Below the pieces are notes generated by a model, which saw only the letters and a list, made by a program, of their open reading frames with translations, had not been told where the DNA came from and ran no database searches. The translations under genes were made by a program, and so were the position numbers. Source: Chryseobacterium sp. Marseille-Q5410 (lineage in GTDB: Bacteria > Bacteroidota > Bacteroidia > Flavobacteriales > Weeksellaceae). Taken from it: DNA of 64,000 nt. Location: NCBI GenBank assembly GCA_946892665.1, contig CAMPOT010000001.1, positions 1,922,001 to 1,986,000 on the forward strand, given 5' to 3'. Below, one piece after another: positions 33,190-45,004 of the stretch; within the stretch, counting starts at the first letter, position 1; each line of letters starts with the position of its first letter.

Positions 33190-34529
33190 GATGGTTTGTT
33201 TTTAGAATTAAACTGTGGGTCTGTAGGATCGTAAAGTTTCGGAACCATTTGAATCTGTCGTCTTAAAAGAAAGATAATAATACACGACAACGAAACAAAA
33301 ATCGCAGTGAAAAAATAGAAAGAATACTGAATTCCCGGCATCGGAGTTACCGCATCAGCAGTTCGCATGATTCCGTAAATAATCCATGGTTGCCGACCAA
33401 CTTCAGTTACCGTCCAACCAGCTTCCAATGCAATATAACCAAAAGGCGTTGCAAACATGAACATTTTCAAAAGCCAATTTTTGGTGAGCCAATTTTTCTT
33501 AAAAAATACCGCAAACAAATAAATTCCACCAATTATAATCATCACCACGCCAAAGAAAATCATGATTTGAAAAGCATAGTGAACCACCGCAACCGGCGGC
33601 CATTCGTCACGAGGAAAATCTTTTAAACCTTTCACTTCCGCATTAAAATCATTGCTGACCAAAAAACTCAAAACTTTCGGTACTTTTAATGCATATTTGA
33701 TTTCACCTTTTTCTTCATCCGGAATTCCTCCAATCACGAAAGCGGCACCTTTTTCGGTTTCGAAATGAGCTTCCATCGCAGCTAACTTGATCGGTTGTCT
33801 TTCTGCTACCGATTTTGCAGCTACATCACCACTCAGCGGCGCTCCGAATGCGCCAATCAAGGCAAAACCCGCAGCAATTTTGAATGCTTTGGTATGAAAC
33901 TCAATATTTTTCTTTTTTAAAATTAAATAGGCATGAACACCAGCAACCGCAAATCCGGTTGCACAAAAAGCCGCAACCGTCATGTGAAATGCCTGTGGAA
34001 ACCAAGCCTCATTGAACATTGCTTTGATCGGATCGATATTCTGATATTTCCCGTCGATATAATCAAAACCCGAAGGCGAATTCATCCAAGCATTTGCCGC
34101 CACAACTAAAATTCCGGAAGCTAAACCACTGATGCCAACCAGAAATCCACAAAACCAATGAAACCATTTGTTGAATTTTTCCCATCCGTAAAGAAAAAAT
34201 CCCAATGCAATGGCTTCAATAAAAAAAGCAGTTCCTTCCAATGAAAAAGGCATCCCGAAAATAGGACCTGCGTGTTTCATAAATCCAGGCCAAAGCAATC
34301 CTAATTCAAAGGAAAGCATTGTTCCGGAAACAGCGCCTGTTGCAAACAAAATCGCCACACCTTTACTCCACGCTTTTGTAAGTCCCTTGTACATCAGGTT
34401 TCCGGTTTTCAAATATTTCCAGTGAGCAAATGCCATTAAAAAAGGCATCACCATGCCAACGCAGGCAAAAATAATGTGAAAACCAAGCGACATCGCCATC
34501 TGCGATCGTGCAGCAATAAAATCATCCAT
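33186..34529 (-). CDS. cydA: cytochrome bd ubiquinol oxidase subunit I
   Basis: 447 residues from the ATG at 34529 (MDDFIAARSQMAMSLGFH); an upstream in-frame extension is rejected because the family begins here. The heme b595 ligand is His18 in SLGFHIIF. The first helices contain GTMLSFELGLLWPGFM. The conserved GRQPW motif in VTEVGRQPWIIYGIMRTADA marks the quinol-proximal end, and the Q loop is of the short type. It is paired with cydB. I see no FNR-type palindrome upstream; the 300-bp region before gyrB holds both divergent promoters. Confidence 0.97.
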   Translation of the reverse strand: MDDFIAARSQMAMSLGFHIIFACVGMVMPFLMAFAHWKYLKTGNLMYKGLTKAWSKGVAILFATGAVSGTMLSFELGLLWPGFMKHAGPIFGMPFSLEGTAFFIEAIALGFFLYGWEKFNKWFHWFCGFLVGISGLASGILVVAANAWMNSPSGFDYIDGKYQNIDPIKAMFNEAWFPQAFHMTVAAFCATGFAVAGVHAYLILKKKNIEFHTKAFKIAAGFALIGAFGAPLSGDVAAKSVAERQPIKLAAMEAHFETEKGAAFVIGGIPDEEKGEIKYALKVPKVLSFLVSNDFNAEVKGLKDFPRDEWPPVAVVHYAFQIMIFFGVVMIIIGGIYLFAVFFKKNWLTKNWLLKMFMFATPFGYIALEAGWTVTEVGRQPWIIYGIMRTADAVTPMPGIQYSFYFFTAIFVSLSCIIIFLLRRQIQMVPKLYDPTDPQFNSKNKPS

Positions 34530-36765
<2,236 letters not shown>

Positions 36766-36792
36766 AATGAAAATTTAACATATTATCTCAAT

Positions 36793-36819
36793 AAAACCGT
36801 TCATTTTGGACGGTTTTTT
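36793..36819 (+). terminator. gyrB terminator
   Basis: AAAACCGT (36793-36800) pairs with ACGGTTTT (36810-36817), followed by a T-tract. Confidence 0.88.
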
Positions 36820-36851
36820 GCTCAAAAGTTTAATCATAAAGCACCATAAAC

Positions 36852-37661
36852 ATGAAGAAAACTTTAATTATCACTTCCGCAGCATTTTTTTCACTTTTTA
36901 GCTGTACAAAAATTGAAAAACAAACATCAGAAAATTCCGTAAAATCCGATTCTACAGCAGTTTCTACACCAGTCTTCGCTATCGATTCCGTAAAAGTTAC
37001 CGATTCTTTGAAAATCGATGAAAAGCTTTCCACAATGTTCGAATCGAAAGCTTTGGTTTTCCCAAATATTTCGAATAAATCGGTTCTCGACAGTATATAT
37101 GGACCAATCAACATCAAATTGGAATCTTATTCAAAAGGTCAAATTCTCGAAGCGCTCAAAAAGCAAAAAACAGATTTTTTCGAGAATTCTAAACAAAACA
37201 TTGCCGAATGGAAACCCGATTTTGAGCAGACATGGGATAAAATTTCCGACATGAAATTACATTCCAAAATGGACGATTTCATGACCATTCAATATACTTC
37301 GACTGGCAACACAGGTGGCGCACATGGCTATTACAACGAAATTTATAAAGTTTTTGATTTAAAAACCAACAAAACTCTTCAGCGTTCGGATATTTTGAAA
37401 GTTCAGCATTCCCAAATTTGGAGCCGAATTTTGATGGACAATTTCCTAAAAAATGATTTAGAAAAAGAACAGGCATCTATGCTTTTGGTAAAAGAAATTC
37501 CACTGAATAATAATTTTTACTTCGACAAGGAAAATCTTTATTTTCTTTATAATCAATATGAAATTGCTGCTTATGCCGCTGGTCCAGTTCTCATAAAAAT
37601 TCCTCTTTCAGAGATAAAACCATTTTTAAACGACGAGTTCAAAACCAAACTGAAACTATAA
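36852..37661 (+). CDS. lipoprotein with DUF3298/DUF4163 (RsiV-like) region
   Basis: 269 residues. The lipoprotein signal ends in FFSLFSC (about Cys18), followed by a Ser/Thr/Val-rich linker. The C-terminal half has DDFMTIQYTSTGNTGGAHGYY and the ending LIKIPLSEIKPFL, matching the DUF4163-DUF3298 pair. That pair is found in RsiV (lysozyme-binding anti-sigma factor) and in many lipoproteins. There is no cytoplasmic anti-sigma domain, so it is not a regulator of that kind. A lysozyme-inhibitor-like or peptidoglycan-related role is a guess. It is terminated by the hairpin at 37674-37706. Confidence 0.82.
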   Translation: MKKTLIITSAAFFSLFSCTKIEKQTSENSVKSDSTAVSTPVFAIDSVKVTDSLKIDEKLSTMFESKALVFPNISNKSVLDSIYGPINIKLESYSKGQILEALKKQKTDFFENSKQNIAEWKPDFEQTWDKISDMKLHSKMDDFMTIQYTSTGNTGGAHGYYNEIYKVFDLKTNKTLQRSDILKVQHSQIWSRILMDNFLKNDLEKEQASMLLVKEIPLNNNFYFDKENLYFLYNQYEIAAYAAGPVLIKIPLSEIKPFLNDEFKTKLKL

Positions 37662-37673
37662 TAAAAAATGGAG

Positions 37674-37706
37674 AAGCCTGATGATTACTATTTTATCAGG
37701 CATTTT
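37674..37706 (+). terminator. terminator of the DUF3298 lipoprotein gene
   Basis: GCCTGAT (37676-37682) pairs with ATCAGGC (37695-37701), then ATTTT. It overlaps the in-frame region upstream of the lipid kinase and supports the later start chosen for that gene. Confidence 0.8.
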
Positions 37707-37719
37707 CAATCTTATTCTT

Positions 37720-38571
37720 ATGGAAAAAGTCGCCTTCATCATTAATCCTTTTTCAGCGAAGAAAAATTATCAACCTTTTCTGGATGCACTCTTAAAAAAA
37801 GTTGAAAATCCGCTATATTACATTTCAGAATCCATTGAAGGCACTTTCGATTTTATTCGTGAAAATTTCGACTGGGTCGATATTTTCGTGGCAGTTGGTG
37901 GCGACGGAACCATTTCTACCGTTGCTCAAAAATTAATTAATACTGACAAAATTCTGGCAATTTTCCCTGCTGGTTCCGGCAATGGATTTTCAAATGAAAC
38001 CAATTTTTCCAAAAATTTAAGTCAACTTTTAGATAAAATTAAAACAAAAAATTCCAGAAATATTGATACATTTTTAGTCAACGACAAACTGTCGATCAAT
38101 GTTTCAGGAACTGGTTTTGACGGAAAAGTAGTTAAGGAATTCGAAAAAACGGAGCGTGGTTTCAAAAATTATATTAAAGTTTCTATCCAAACTTTTTTTA
38201 ATTATAAACCGATCAAAGTAAAATTCATCACTGAAAATTACAAACAATACAACGGAAAATATTTGATGCTAAACATCGCAAACACCCGCCAATTCGGAAA
38301 CAATGCATATATCGCCCCGAAAGCGAGCAAAAGTGATGGCTTGGTAGATTTGGTTCTGGTGAAGAAATTTCCACTTACCTATTCGCCATTTTTCGCATTT
38401 CGAATGTTCACAAAACGCCTCAGAGACGACGATTATGTAACCTACTTACCAGTTTCGGAAATTGAATTTAAGGTTTCCACAACAAATTGGCATCTTGACG
38501 GAGAATTCAACAAAATAAAATCTCCGGTTCACATCAAAGTGTTACCGAAGAGTTTAAGAATTTTGGTGTAA
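37720..38571 (+). CDS. diacylglycerol/lipid kinase, YegS/DagK family
   Basis: 283 residues from the ATG at 37720 (MEKVAFIINPFSAKK); an ATG 13 codons earlier lies in the preceding terminator. The NAD-kinase-like catalytic domain has VAVGGDGTISTVAQKL and the substrate motif IFPAGSGNGFSNE, where GNGFS replaces the commoner GNDFA. The C-terminal beta domain includes KASKSDGLVDLVLVKKF and the ending HLDGEFN. It phosphorylates diacylglycerol or a related lipid at the membrane; the exact substrate is unknown. It converges with ggt, 11 bp apart, without an evident terminator. Confidence 0.9.
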   Translation: MEKVAFIINPFSAKKNYQPFLDALLKKVENPLYYISESIEGTFDFIRENFDWVDIFVAVGGDGTISTVAQKLINTDKILAIFPAGSGNGFSNETNFSKNLSQLLDKIKTKNSRNIDTFLVNDKLSINVSGTGFDGKVVKEFEKTERGFKNYIKVSIQTFFNYKPIKVKFITENYKQYNGKYLMLNIANTRQFGNNAYIAPKASKSDGLVDLVLVKKFPLTYSPFFAFRMFTKRLRDDDYVTYLPVSEIEFKVSTTNWHLDGEFNKIKSPVHIKVLPKSLRILV

Positions 38572-38582
38572 TTAGAAATATC

Positions 38583-40268
38583 TTATTCTGCAGCCACCGA
38601 ATCATCCCCACGTCCATCTGCCACAGCGGTTGCGTTTCCATTTTCGTTGATTACAATCATTTCCGTTTTCCCAATTTGGTTAATTCTGTCAAATTTATAA
38701 TTTTTACCTTCTAAAGCTTTAATCGTACTTTCCGGAAAACCTTTTTCAACCGCAATTGTTTCTGGTAGCCACTGATGGTGAAATTTCGGAGCATTTACGG
38801 ATAAATTTGGGTTCAATTTAAAATCAAGAACATTCACAATCGACTGGTAAACCGATGTAGGAATGGTAGTTCCGCCCGGTGTTCCCACGACAATATAAGG
38901 TTTACTATTTTTCAGGACAATCGTTGGAGTCATCGAGGAAAGCATTCTCTTTCCGGGTTCAATTTTATTAGCTTCACCGCCAACTGCTCCGAACATATTC
39001 GGCACTCCCGGTTTTATGGAAAAGTCGTCCATTTCGTTATTTAAGAAAAATCCGGCTCCTGCTACCACAACTTTGCTCCCGTAATATCCGTTCAGTGTAG
39101 TGGTCACCGAAACTGCGTTGCCTTCTTTGTCAATGATAGAAATATGCGTAGTTTCGGTAGATTCTTTCGGTTGAGGGATAATCTTTCCGACTTCGGAACT
39201 TGGTGTTGCTAAATTTTTGTTGTAAGATTTCCAACGATTTTTCAGATAAGCATCGGAAATCAGCATTTGTGTTTTATCTTCTATAAAGTTGGGATCACCC
39301 ATAAATTCGGCTCTATCGGCAAAAGCGCGTCTTTCTGCTTCCACCATAATTTGAACTGCTTCTGCAGAATTTTGTTGGTATTTTTCAAGGTTTTCGTAGC
39401 TCGCCATTTTTAGCATTTGCGCTAATAAAATTCCGCCACTTGAAGGCAAAGGCATTGATACCACTTCGTTTCCTTTATAATCGAAAGTAATCGGTTTTCT
39501 TTCGGCCACTTTATAATTTTTTAAATCGTTTAAAGTGATAATTCCGTTTCCGCGTTTCATCTCGGAAACGATTAATCCGGCAGTTTTGCCTTCATAGAAA
39601 CCTTTCTCACCATATTTTTGAATTCTTTTTAGCGTCTCTGCTAAATCTTTTTGTACCAAAATATCGCCTTGTTTCCAAGGTTCATTTTTTTGGAAAACTG
39701 TTTTTATTTTATTGTGTTCATTGAAATGTTTCATTTGATCATTCAACAAACTGGCTTCTTTTTCAGTAATGGCAAACCCTTGTTCAGCCAAGTCTATCGC
39801 AGGTTGAATCAACTTTTCCATCGGAAGTATTGCATGTTTCAAAGTCGCATAAAATCCAGCGATCGAACCCGGAACGCCGGCGGCTAATCGTCCGTATTGC
39901 GAAAGAGTGGTATTTGCTTTTCCGTTTTTGTCGAGATACATATCTCTAGAAGCCTTTGCAGGAGCTGTTTCCCGAAAATCGATCGTAAATTTTTCGCCAT
40001 TATTTTTTACACCCACCAAAAAACCACCGCCACCGATGTTCCCGGCTTGTGGATATACAACCGCCAACGCGTATTGTGTTGCAATGGCAGCATCATAAGC
40101 ATTTCCGCCCATCTTCATCATTTTTGCGCCCGCTTCACTCGCAAGTGGATGTGCGGAAACGACCAATCCTTTATTTTGGGTATGAATTTCTTTAATAATA
40201 TTAAAATCGGTAAACTGTGCAAAAACAGCATTCGCAGAAAATACAAGTAGGAAAAGTGATTTTTTCAT
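38583..40268 (-). CDS. ggt: gamma-glutamyltransferase
   Basis: 561 residues with a Sec signal peptide (MKKSLFLLVFSANAVFAQ), so it acts in the periplasm. It hydrolyses or transfers the gamma-glutamyl group of glutathione and related peptides. The precursor self-cleaves before the catalytic Thr in KESTETTHISIIDKEGNA, leaving a small subunit of about 190 residues. Substrate-binding motifs NGYYGSKVVVAG, LNNEMDDFSIKPG and MLSSMTPTIV are present, and the N-terminal part has GGNAYDAAIATQYAL. Full length; single gene. Confidence 0.96.
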   Translation of the reverse strand: MKKSLFLLVFSANAVFAQFTDFNIIKEIHTQNKGLVVSAHPLASEAGAKMMKMGGNAYDAAIATQYALAVVYPQAGNIGGGGFLVGVKNNGEKFTIDFRETAPAKASRDMYLDKNGKANTTLSQYGRLAAGVPGSIAGFYATLKHAILPMEKLIQPAIDLAEQGFAITEKEASLLNDQMKHFNEHNKIKTVFQKNEPWKQGDILVQKDLAETLKRIQKYGEKGFYEGKTAGLIVSEMKRGNGIITLNDLKNYKVAERKPITFDYKGNEVVSMPLPSSGGILLAQMLKMASYENLEKYQQNSAEAVQIMVEAERRAFADRAEFMGDPNFIEDKTQMLISDAYLKNRWKSYNKNLATPSSEVGKIIPQPKESTETTHISIIDKEGNAVSVTTTLNGYYGSKVVVAGAGFFLNNEMDDFSIKPGVPNMFGAVGGEANKIEPGKRMLSSMTPTIVLKNSKPYIVVGTPGGTTIPTSVYQSIVNVLDFKLNPNLSVNAPKFHHQWLPETIAVEKGFPESTIKALEGKNYKFDRINQIGKTEMIVINENGNATAVADGRGDDSVAAE

Positions 40269-40422
40269 AATGGAAATTTCAACAAAAATACAGAAAAAAG
40301 GGCTTTACGATCAAGTATTGTAGTAGAATAAAGTTTTAACATTGATAATTATTTACAAGTTTCATCACCGGTAATTGCTTAAAATTTTTAAATTTGCTTA
40401 ACTGTAAATCTAAATTCACAAA

Positions 40423-41385
40423 ATGGAATCCTACACGGAAAAAATTCTTATCACAGGAGCTCTCGGACAAATTGGAACAGAACTTACCAATCGTTTGGTT
40501 AAAATTCATGGTGCAGAAAATGTAATTGCTTCCGGCCTCGATCGCTGGGACAAAAACCTCACTTCTGCCGGATTTTATGAAAGAATGGATGTAAGCAATA
40601 CCCAGCTCGTTCGCCAAATTGTGAAAGATTATGAAATTACCACGGTTTATCATTTGGCGTCTTTGCTTTCCGGAACTTCCGAGAAACAGCCACTTTTCGC
40701 ATGGAAACTGAATGTAGAACCTTTGTTGAATTTCTGTGAAATGGCGAGAGAAGGAATGTTAAAGAAAATCTTTTGGCCAAGTTCTATCGCAGTATTTGGA
40801 AAAGGAATTCCGAAAGAAAATGTAGGTCAAGATGTAGTTTTGAATCCAACAACCGTTTACGGAATTTCGAAAATGGCGGGAGAAAAATGGTGCGAATATT
40901 ACCACGATAAATTTGGTGTAGATGTAAGAAGCATTCGATATCCTGGTTTGATTTCCTGGAAAACTCCTGCCGGTGGAGGAACAACAGATTATGCTGTAGA
41001 AATTTTTTACGAAGCAGTAGAACAAGGAAAATACACCAGTTTTATCTCTGAAAATACAGCAATGCCGATGCTTTATATGGACGATGCCATCAATGCAACT
41101 CTGAAATTAATGGATGCGCCAAAAGAAAATTTAACTGTTCGAGGTTCTTATAATCTAGGTGGATTGTCGTTTACACCAAAAGAATTGGCCAAAGAAATCA
41201 AAAAAGAAATTCCGGATTTCGAGATTGATTATCAACCAGATTTCAGACAGGCAATTGCAGATTCCTGGCCGGCTTCAATAGACGATTCCATTGCCAAAAA
41301 AGATTGGGGATTATCCTACGAATTCGATATCACTGCAATGACCAAAGACATGCTGAAAAACCTCAAAATAAAACTTGGAAAATAA
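40423..41385 (+). CDS. tdh: L-threonine 3-dehydrogenase, short-chain (epimerase-like) type
   Basis: 320 residues. It is an extended short-chain dehydrogenase with NAD motif TGALGQIG (about 11-18), FWPSSIAVFG, and catalytic Tyr/Lys in TVYGISKMAGEKW. RSIRYPGLISWKTPAGGGTTDYAV is specific to the GalE-like threonine dehydrogenases described in psychrophilic Flavobacterium, which it closely resembles. It oxidises threonine to 2-amino-3-ketobutyrate, usually followed by Kbl, which is not in the window. A TAAATTTG promoter box lies at about 40387. The next gene begins 6 bp after the stop. Confidence 0.93.
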   Translation: MESYTEKILITGALGQIGTELTNRLVKIHGAENVIASGLDRWDKNLTSAGFYERMDVSNTQLVRQIVKDYEITTVYHLASLLSGTSEKQPLFAWKLNVEPLLNFCEMAREGMLKKIFWPSSIAVFGKGIPKENVGQDVVLNPTTVYGISKMAGEKWCEYYHDKFGVDVRSIRYPGLISWKTPAGGGTTDYAVEIFYEAVEQGKYTSFISENTAMPMLYMDDAINATLKLMDAPKENLTVRGSYNLGGLSFTPKELAKEIKKEIPDFEIDYQPDFRQAIADSWPASIDDSIAKKDWGLSYEFDITAMTKDMLKNLKIKLGK

Positions 41386-41391
41386 TTTTTA

Positions 41392-42144
41392 ATGATTTTA
41401 CTAACCTTCAACATCATTAATCATCATCGGAAATTCAGAAAAAACGAGCTGATTAATGATGACAAAATTTTAAAAATCACTGAAAACAATGTCTCCTCCA
41501 TTCTGCGAATTTTAGAAAACCATCATGTTTTGGCTTCATTTTTCATCGAGATTTCTCTCGTAGAAAAAGTGAAACCTTTGATAAAAAAAATCGTGAGCAA
41601 AGGTCATGAAATCGCATTGTATAATGACAATTCGGAAATTTCGGAAATAGAAACGGTCAAAAGAAATACGGAAGATTTCATTGAAAAAATTATCCGTGGA
41701 ATTCGGCAGAAATATGTTACTGTTTCTGTAAATGACCTGAAAAATTTAGAATTCAGTTACGTCTCGAATATTGAAAACGCCAATATTCTTTTTCCATTCA
41801 AAAGATTGAAAAGAAGCACTGAAATCTTCGAAGAAAATGGTTTGAGCATTATCCCTGAAAGCATTTCGCCTTATTCGCAAATTCCCTATAATGATTTTGT
41901 TTTTCAGGTAGTTCCGCTGAAATTCTACCAAAATATGGTTGTAGAAACTTTAAAAAACGAAGATTTTGTTCTTATATATTTGAATTCATGGCAGTTTACC
42001 GATTTGGAAAAATACCAGTTCCAAGTTCCATTTTACAGGAAATACAACTCTGGTCGAAGAATGGAAAATAAATTAGAAGATTTCCTGCAATGGATGAACG
42101 AGAATGAATTTGCATTTTCAAGGATGAAAGATTTTGTGTTTTAA
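41392..42144 (+). CDS. polysaccharide-deacetylase-fold protein, catalytic motifs degenerate
   Basis: 250 residues. The layout follows NodB-type deacetylases: MILLTFNIINHH where active enzymes have TFDDG, then LENHHVLASFFIEISLVEKVKPL and IVSKGHEIALYND where active enzymes have GHEIGNHS. It ends with PFYRKYNSGRRMENKLEDFL and FAFSRMKDFV, like the DUF3473 tail. The catalytic Asp and the metal-binding His-x-x-x-His are missing, so deacetylation seems unlikely. A noncatalytic role or another substrate is possible. It starts 6 bp after tdh and is probably co-transcribed. The family assignment is tentative. Confidence 0.65.
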   Translation: MILLTFNIINHHRKFRKNELINDDKILKITENNVSSILRILENHHVLASFFIEISLVEKVKPLIKKIVSKGHEIALYNDNSEISEIETVKRNTEDFIEKIIRGIRQKYVTVSVNDLKNLEFSYVSNIENANILFPFKRLKRSTEIFEENGLSIIPESISPYSQIPYNDFVFQVVPLKFYQNMVVETLKNEDFVLIYLNSWQFTDLEKYQFQVPFYRKYNSGRRMENKLEDFLQWMNENEFAFSRMKDFVF

Positions 42145-42208
42145 TTCGGCTATAATAAAGCAAAAACTACAGTATGCTTTTGTAATTAAAGTTTATTGTG
42201 TTGAAATA

Positions 42209-42239
42209 TTGTGACTTTCAGAAAAAAATATTACTTTTG
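42209..42239 (+). promoter_or_regulatory. promoter of the rpsF-rpsR-rplI operon
   Basis: TTG (42209-42211), 20-nt spacer, TACTTTTG (42232-42239): a textbook Bacteroidota promoter, 34 nt before the rpsF ATG. Confidence 0.75.
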
Positions 42240-42273
42240 CACCTCGAAATAATTAACAAATTTATTTAACATT

Positions 42274-42615
42274 ATGAACAATTACGAAACTGTTTTCATT
42301 TTAACTCCCGTTCTATCTGACGCACAGGTGGAGGAAGCAGTAAAAAAATTCGAAGATCTTTTGACTTCAAACAATTGCGAAATCGTTGCCAAAGAAAATT
42401 GGGGACTAAAGAAATTGGCTTATCCAATCCAATTGAAAAAGAATGGTTTTTACACTTTAATCGAATTTAAAGGCGAAGGAAGTGTAGTTGCAGATTTAGA
42501 ACTTGCTTTCAAACGTGATGAAAGAGTTATCAGATTCTTGACTACTAAATTAGACAAGCACGCTGTAGACTACGCAGTAACTAGAAGAAACAAACTAAAA
42601 ACTGCAAAAGCTTAA
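42274..42615 (+). CDS. rpsF: 30S ribosomal protein bS6
   Basis: 113 residues. The opening [22 protein letters not shown] is typical, as are [26 protein letters not shown] and the C-terminal [11 protein letters not shown]. bS6 binds bS18 and 16S rRNA on the 30S platform. It is the first gene of the operon; rpsR follows after 26 bp. In many bacteria ssb or priB lies between them, and here it does not. Confidence 0.97.
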   Translation: MNNYETVFILTPVLSDAQVEEAVKKFEDLLTSNNCEIVAKENWGLKKLAYPIQLKKNGFYTLIEFKGEGSVVADLELAFKRDERVIRFLTTKLDKHAVDYAVTRRNKLKTAKA

Positions 42616-42641
42616 TTTTAACCCTCTAAAAATTTACAACA

Positions 42642-42944
42642 ATGGCAATAGATGATATGGCTAAACAAGCCTCTGCTGGAGGTGAATCTGAAGTAAAATT
42701 TCTTACTCCACTAGATATTAATACAAAATCTGAAAAAAAATACTGTAGATTCAAAAAATACGGAATCAAACATGTTGATTATAAAGATGAAAAATTCCTT
42801 CTTCAGTTCGTAAACGAGCAAGGTAAAATTTTACCAAGAAGATATACAGGAACTTCTTTGAAATACCAAAGAAAAGTTTCTGCTGCAATCAAAAGAGCAA
42901 GACACCTTGCTTTGATGCCTTACGTAGCAGATTTATTAAAATAA
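42642..42944 (+). CDS. rpsR: 30S ribosomal protein bS18
   Basis: 100 residues, with an N-terminal extension of about 30 residues ([18 protein letters not shown]) longer than in E. coli. The conserved core is [37 protein letters not shown] and [14 protein letters not shown]. It forms the bS6-bS18 heterodimer on the 30S platform. The zinc-type cysteine pair is absent; only Cys in KYCRF remains. Confidence 0.97.
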   Translation: MAIDDMAKQASAGGESEVKFLTPLDINTKSEKKYCRFKKYGIKHVDYKDEKFLLQFVNEQGKILPRRYTGTSLKYQRKVSAAIKRARHLALMPYVADLLK

Positions 42945-43014
42945 TTATAAAACAAAATAGTTGTTGGTTGTTTTACATAAACGCCTAACTTCTAAATAAA
43001 AAAGGACAACAACA

Positions 43015-43533
43015 ATGGAAGTTATTCTAAAAAAAGACGTAGAAAACTTAGGATTAGAGTTTGATACAGTAAACGTAAAACCAGGGTATGCAAGAAACTA
43101 CTTGTTACCACAAGGTTTAGCTCTTTTGGCTACTCCAAAAAACAAAGCAAATCTAGAGGCAACTTTAGAAGCTAGAAAAGAAGAAGAAGCAAAATTGATC
43201 GCAAACGCAAACGCTATCGTTGAGCAATTGAAGAAAACAAGCATCACAATCGCTACTAAAGTTGGTTCTGGTGATAAACTTTTCGGATCGATCAACAATG
43301 CTAACCTTGCTGAAGAATTGGCGAACGCAGGTGTGAATGTAGACAAAAAATACATCAAAATCCCTGGAAATACCATCAAGAGAACTGGTAGAGTAATTGC
43401 AATCATCAGACTTCACAGAAGTGTAGAACACAACTTCGAATTCGAAATCGTTTCTGATGCTCCACCAGCTCCTGCAGCTCCGAAAGCCGCTCCAGCTAAA
43501 AATGTTGAAGAAACTCCTGCTGAAGAAGCGTAA
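43015..43533 (+). CDS. rplI: 50S ribosomal protein bL9
   Basis: 172 residues. The N-terminal domain MEVILKKDVENLGLEFDTV, then VKPGYARNYLLPQGLAL, is diagnostic. A central helix and a C-terminal domain (DKLFGSINNANLAEEL, IKRTGRVIAIIRLHRSVEH) follow. A low-complexity tail of about 24 residues rich in Ala, Pro and Glu (APPAPAAPKAAPAKN) extends beyond the usual end and is probably disordered. It is the last gene of the operon, followed by a 9-bp-stem terminator. Confidence 0.97.
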   Translation: MEVILKKDVENLGLEFDTVNVKPGYARNYLLPQGLALLATPKNKANLEATLEARKEEEAKLIANANAIVEQLKKTSITIATKVGSGDKLFGSINNANLAEELANAGVNVDKKYIKIPGNTIKRTGRVIAIIRLHRSVEHNFEFEIVSDAPPAPAAPKAAPAKNVEETPAEEA

Positions 43534-43553
43534 GAATTTTCTTAATCATACAG

Positions 43554-43585
43554 AATCCGGTAATATTTTACCGGATTTTTTTTTT
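43554..43585 (+). terminator. terminator of the ribosomal-protein operon
   Basis: AATCCGGTA (43554-43562) pairs perfectly with TACCGGATT (43569-43577), followed by T8. Confidence 0.92.
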
Positions 43586-43630
43586 CGATAGATCCTACTA
43601 TCTTAATTTTAAAAATGATAATTTTGTGAT

Positions 43631-45004
43631 ATGCCGCCCATCATTGTTTACATAAGACAAAGTTTAAAAAAATCATTTGATAATCTCCACAACGAAAAAC
43701 TGAAAAACAATTTGTTGCAGGCGATTCCGTTTTGGATTGCATCTTTAATTACGGGAGTGTGCGCAGTTTTTTATGCTAAGATATTCACTTGGGGCGAACA
43801 ACTCATGAACTTTATTTTCGATTGGAATCCGTTGATGATCTTCATCATCGCACCTGTAGGTTTTGTAGTGTCTTGGTGGCTGGTCAAAGAATTTGCACCT
43901 TACGCTAAAGGCAGCGGAATTCCTCAAGTAATGGCAGCGGTAGAATTAGCAAATCCAAAAGAAAATAAAAAAATACGCCAATTACTAAGCTTAAAAATTA
44001 TCATTTTTAAAGTTTTGTCAAGCGTAGCCCTCGTTATTGGCGGTGGTGCGGTGGGGCGTGAAGGTCCAACGATTCAAATTGCTGGATCAGTTTTCCGAAA
44101 AGTAAACGAATATCTCCCCGATTGGTGGCCAAAAATTTCGAAGAAAAACATGATTATGACCGGTGCTGCGGCAGGTTTATCAGCGGCTTTCAACACACCC
44201 TTGGGAGGAATTGTGTTTGCGGTGGAAGAACTTGCAAAAACTCACATCAACTACTTCAAAACAGCACTTTTCACTGCGGTAATTATTGCTGGCTTAATGG
44301 CACAAACTTTAGCAGGTTCTTACCTCTATCTTGGTTACCCGAAAACCTCAGATGTAAGTCTTAGCATTATGTTTCCTGTGATATTAGTATCCGGAATTTC
44401 AGGAATTTTTGCCAGCCAACTTTCAGTTTTGATGTTGAAAATTAGTGCTTGGAAAAAAAGACTTAAAACCAATATTGCAAACATTATTTTTCTTGTAATT
44501 TCAGCATTAATCATTGCATCACTCGCCTATTTTGTAAACCGCGAAATATTAGGTTCCGGAAAAGAAATTATGGAAAGAACGCTTTTCAGCGAAAACAAAC
44601 ATGAAGATTGGTACGTTCCTATTTTGCGAATGATTGGCCCTGCGCTTTCGTTTACATCTGGCGGTGCAGGAGGAATTTTCGCGCCTGCTCTATCAGCCGG
44701 AGCTAGTATCGGCTCTGTAATTTCCGGATGGATTCACTTATCACCAAACGAAACCAATGTCGTAATTCTTGCCGGAATGGTCGCCTTCTTGACGGGAATT
44801 ACTCGCGCTCCATTTACCTCAGCCATTATTGTTCTTGAAATGACCGATAGACACTCTTTAATTTTTCATTTAATGCTTGCCGGAATGGTTTCGTCACTCA
44901 TCTCGTTGATGGTCAGCAGAAAATCTCTCTACGACTCATTGAAAATTTCGTATTTGGAAGAAATTCGCAGCAACGAAGAACTCAATAAAAAATCCGATAA
45001 ATAA
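43631..45004 (+). CDS. ClC-family chloride transporter
   Basis: 457 residues with ten or more hydrophobic segments. ClC filter motifs are GSGIPQVM (94-101), GREGPTIQI (142-150, gating Glu144) and GGAGGIFAPALSAGA; PLGGIVFAVEEL supplies the proton-pathway Glu, so an H+/Cl- antiporter is more likely than a channel. The N-terminus is cytosolic and there is no CBS domain. In bacteria these proteins help survive acid or balance electrogenic transport. Single gene between the ribosomal operon and a convergent gene. Confidence 0.94.
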   Translation: MPPIIVYIRQSLKKSFDNLHNEKLKNNLLQAIPFWIASLITGVCAVFYAKIFTWGEQLMNFIFDWNPLMIFIIAPVGFVVSWWLVKEFAPYAKGSGIPQVMAAVELANPKENKKIRQLLSLKIIIFKVLSSVALVIGGGAVGREGPTIQIAGSVFRKVNEYLPDWWPKISKKNMIMTGAAAGLSAAFNTPLGGIVFAVEELAKTHINYFKTALFTAVIIAGLMAQTLAGSYLYLGYPKTSDVSLSIMFPVILVSGISGIFASQLSVLMLKISAWKKRLKTNIANIIFLVISALIIASLAYFVNREILGSGKEIMERTLFSENKHEDWYVPILRMIGPALSFTSGGAGGIFAPALSAGASIGSVISGWIHLSPNETNVVILAGMVAFLTGITRAPFTSAIIVLEMTDRHSLIFHLMLAGMVSSLISLMVSRKSLYDSLKISYLEEIRSNEELNKKSDK

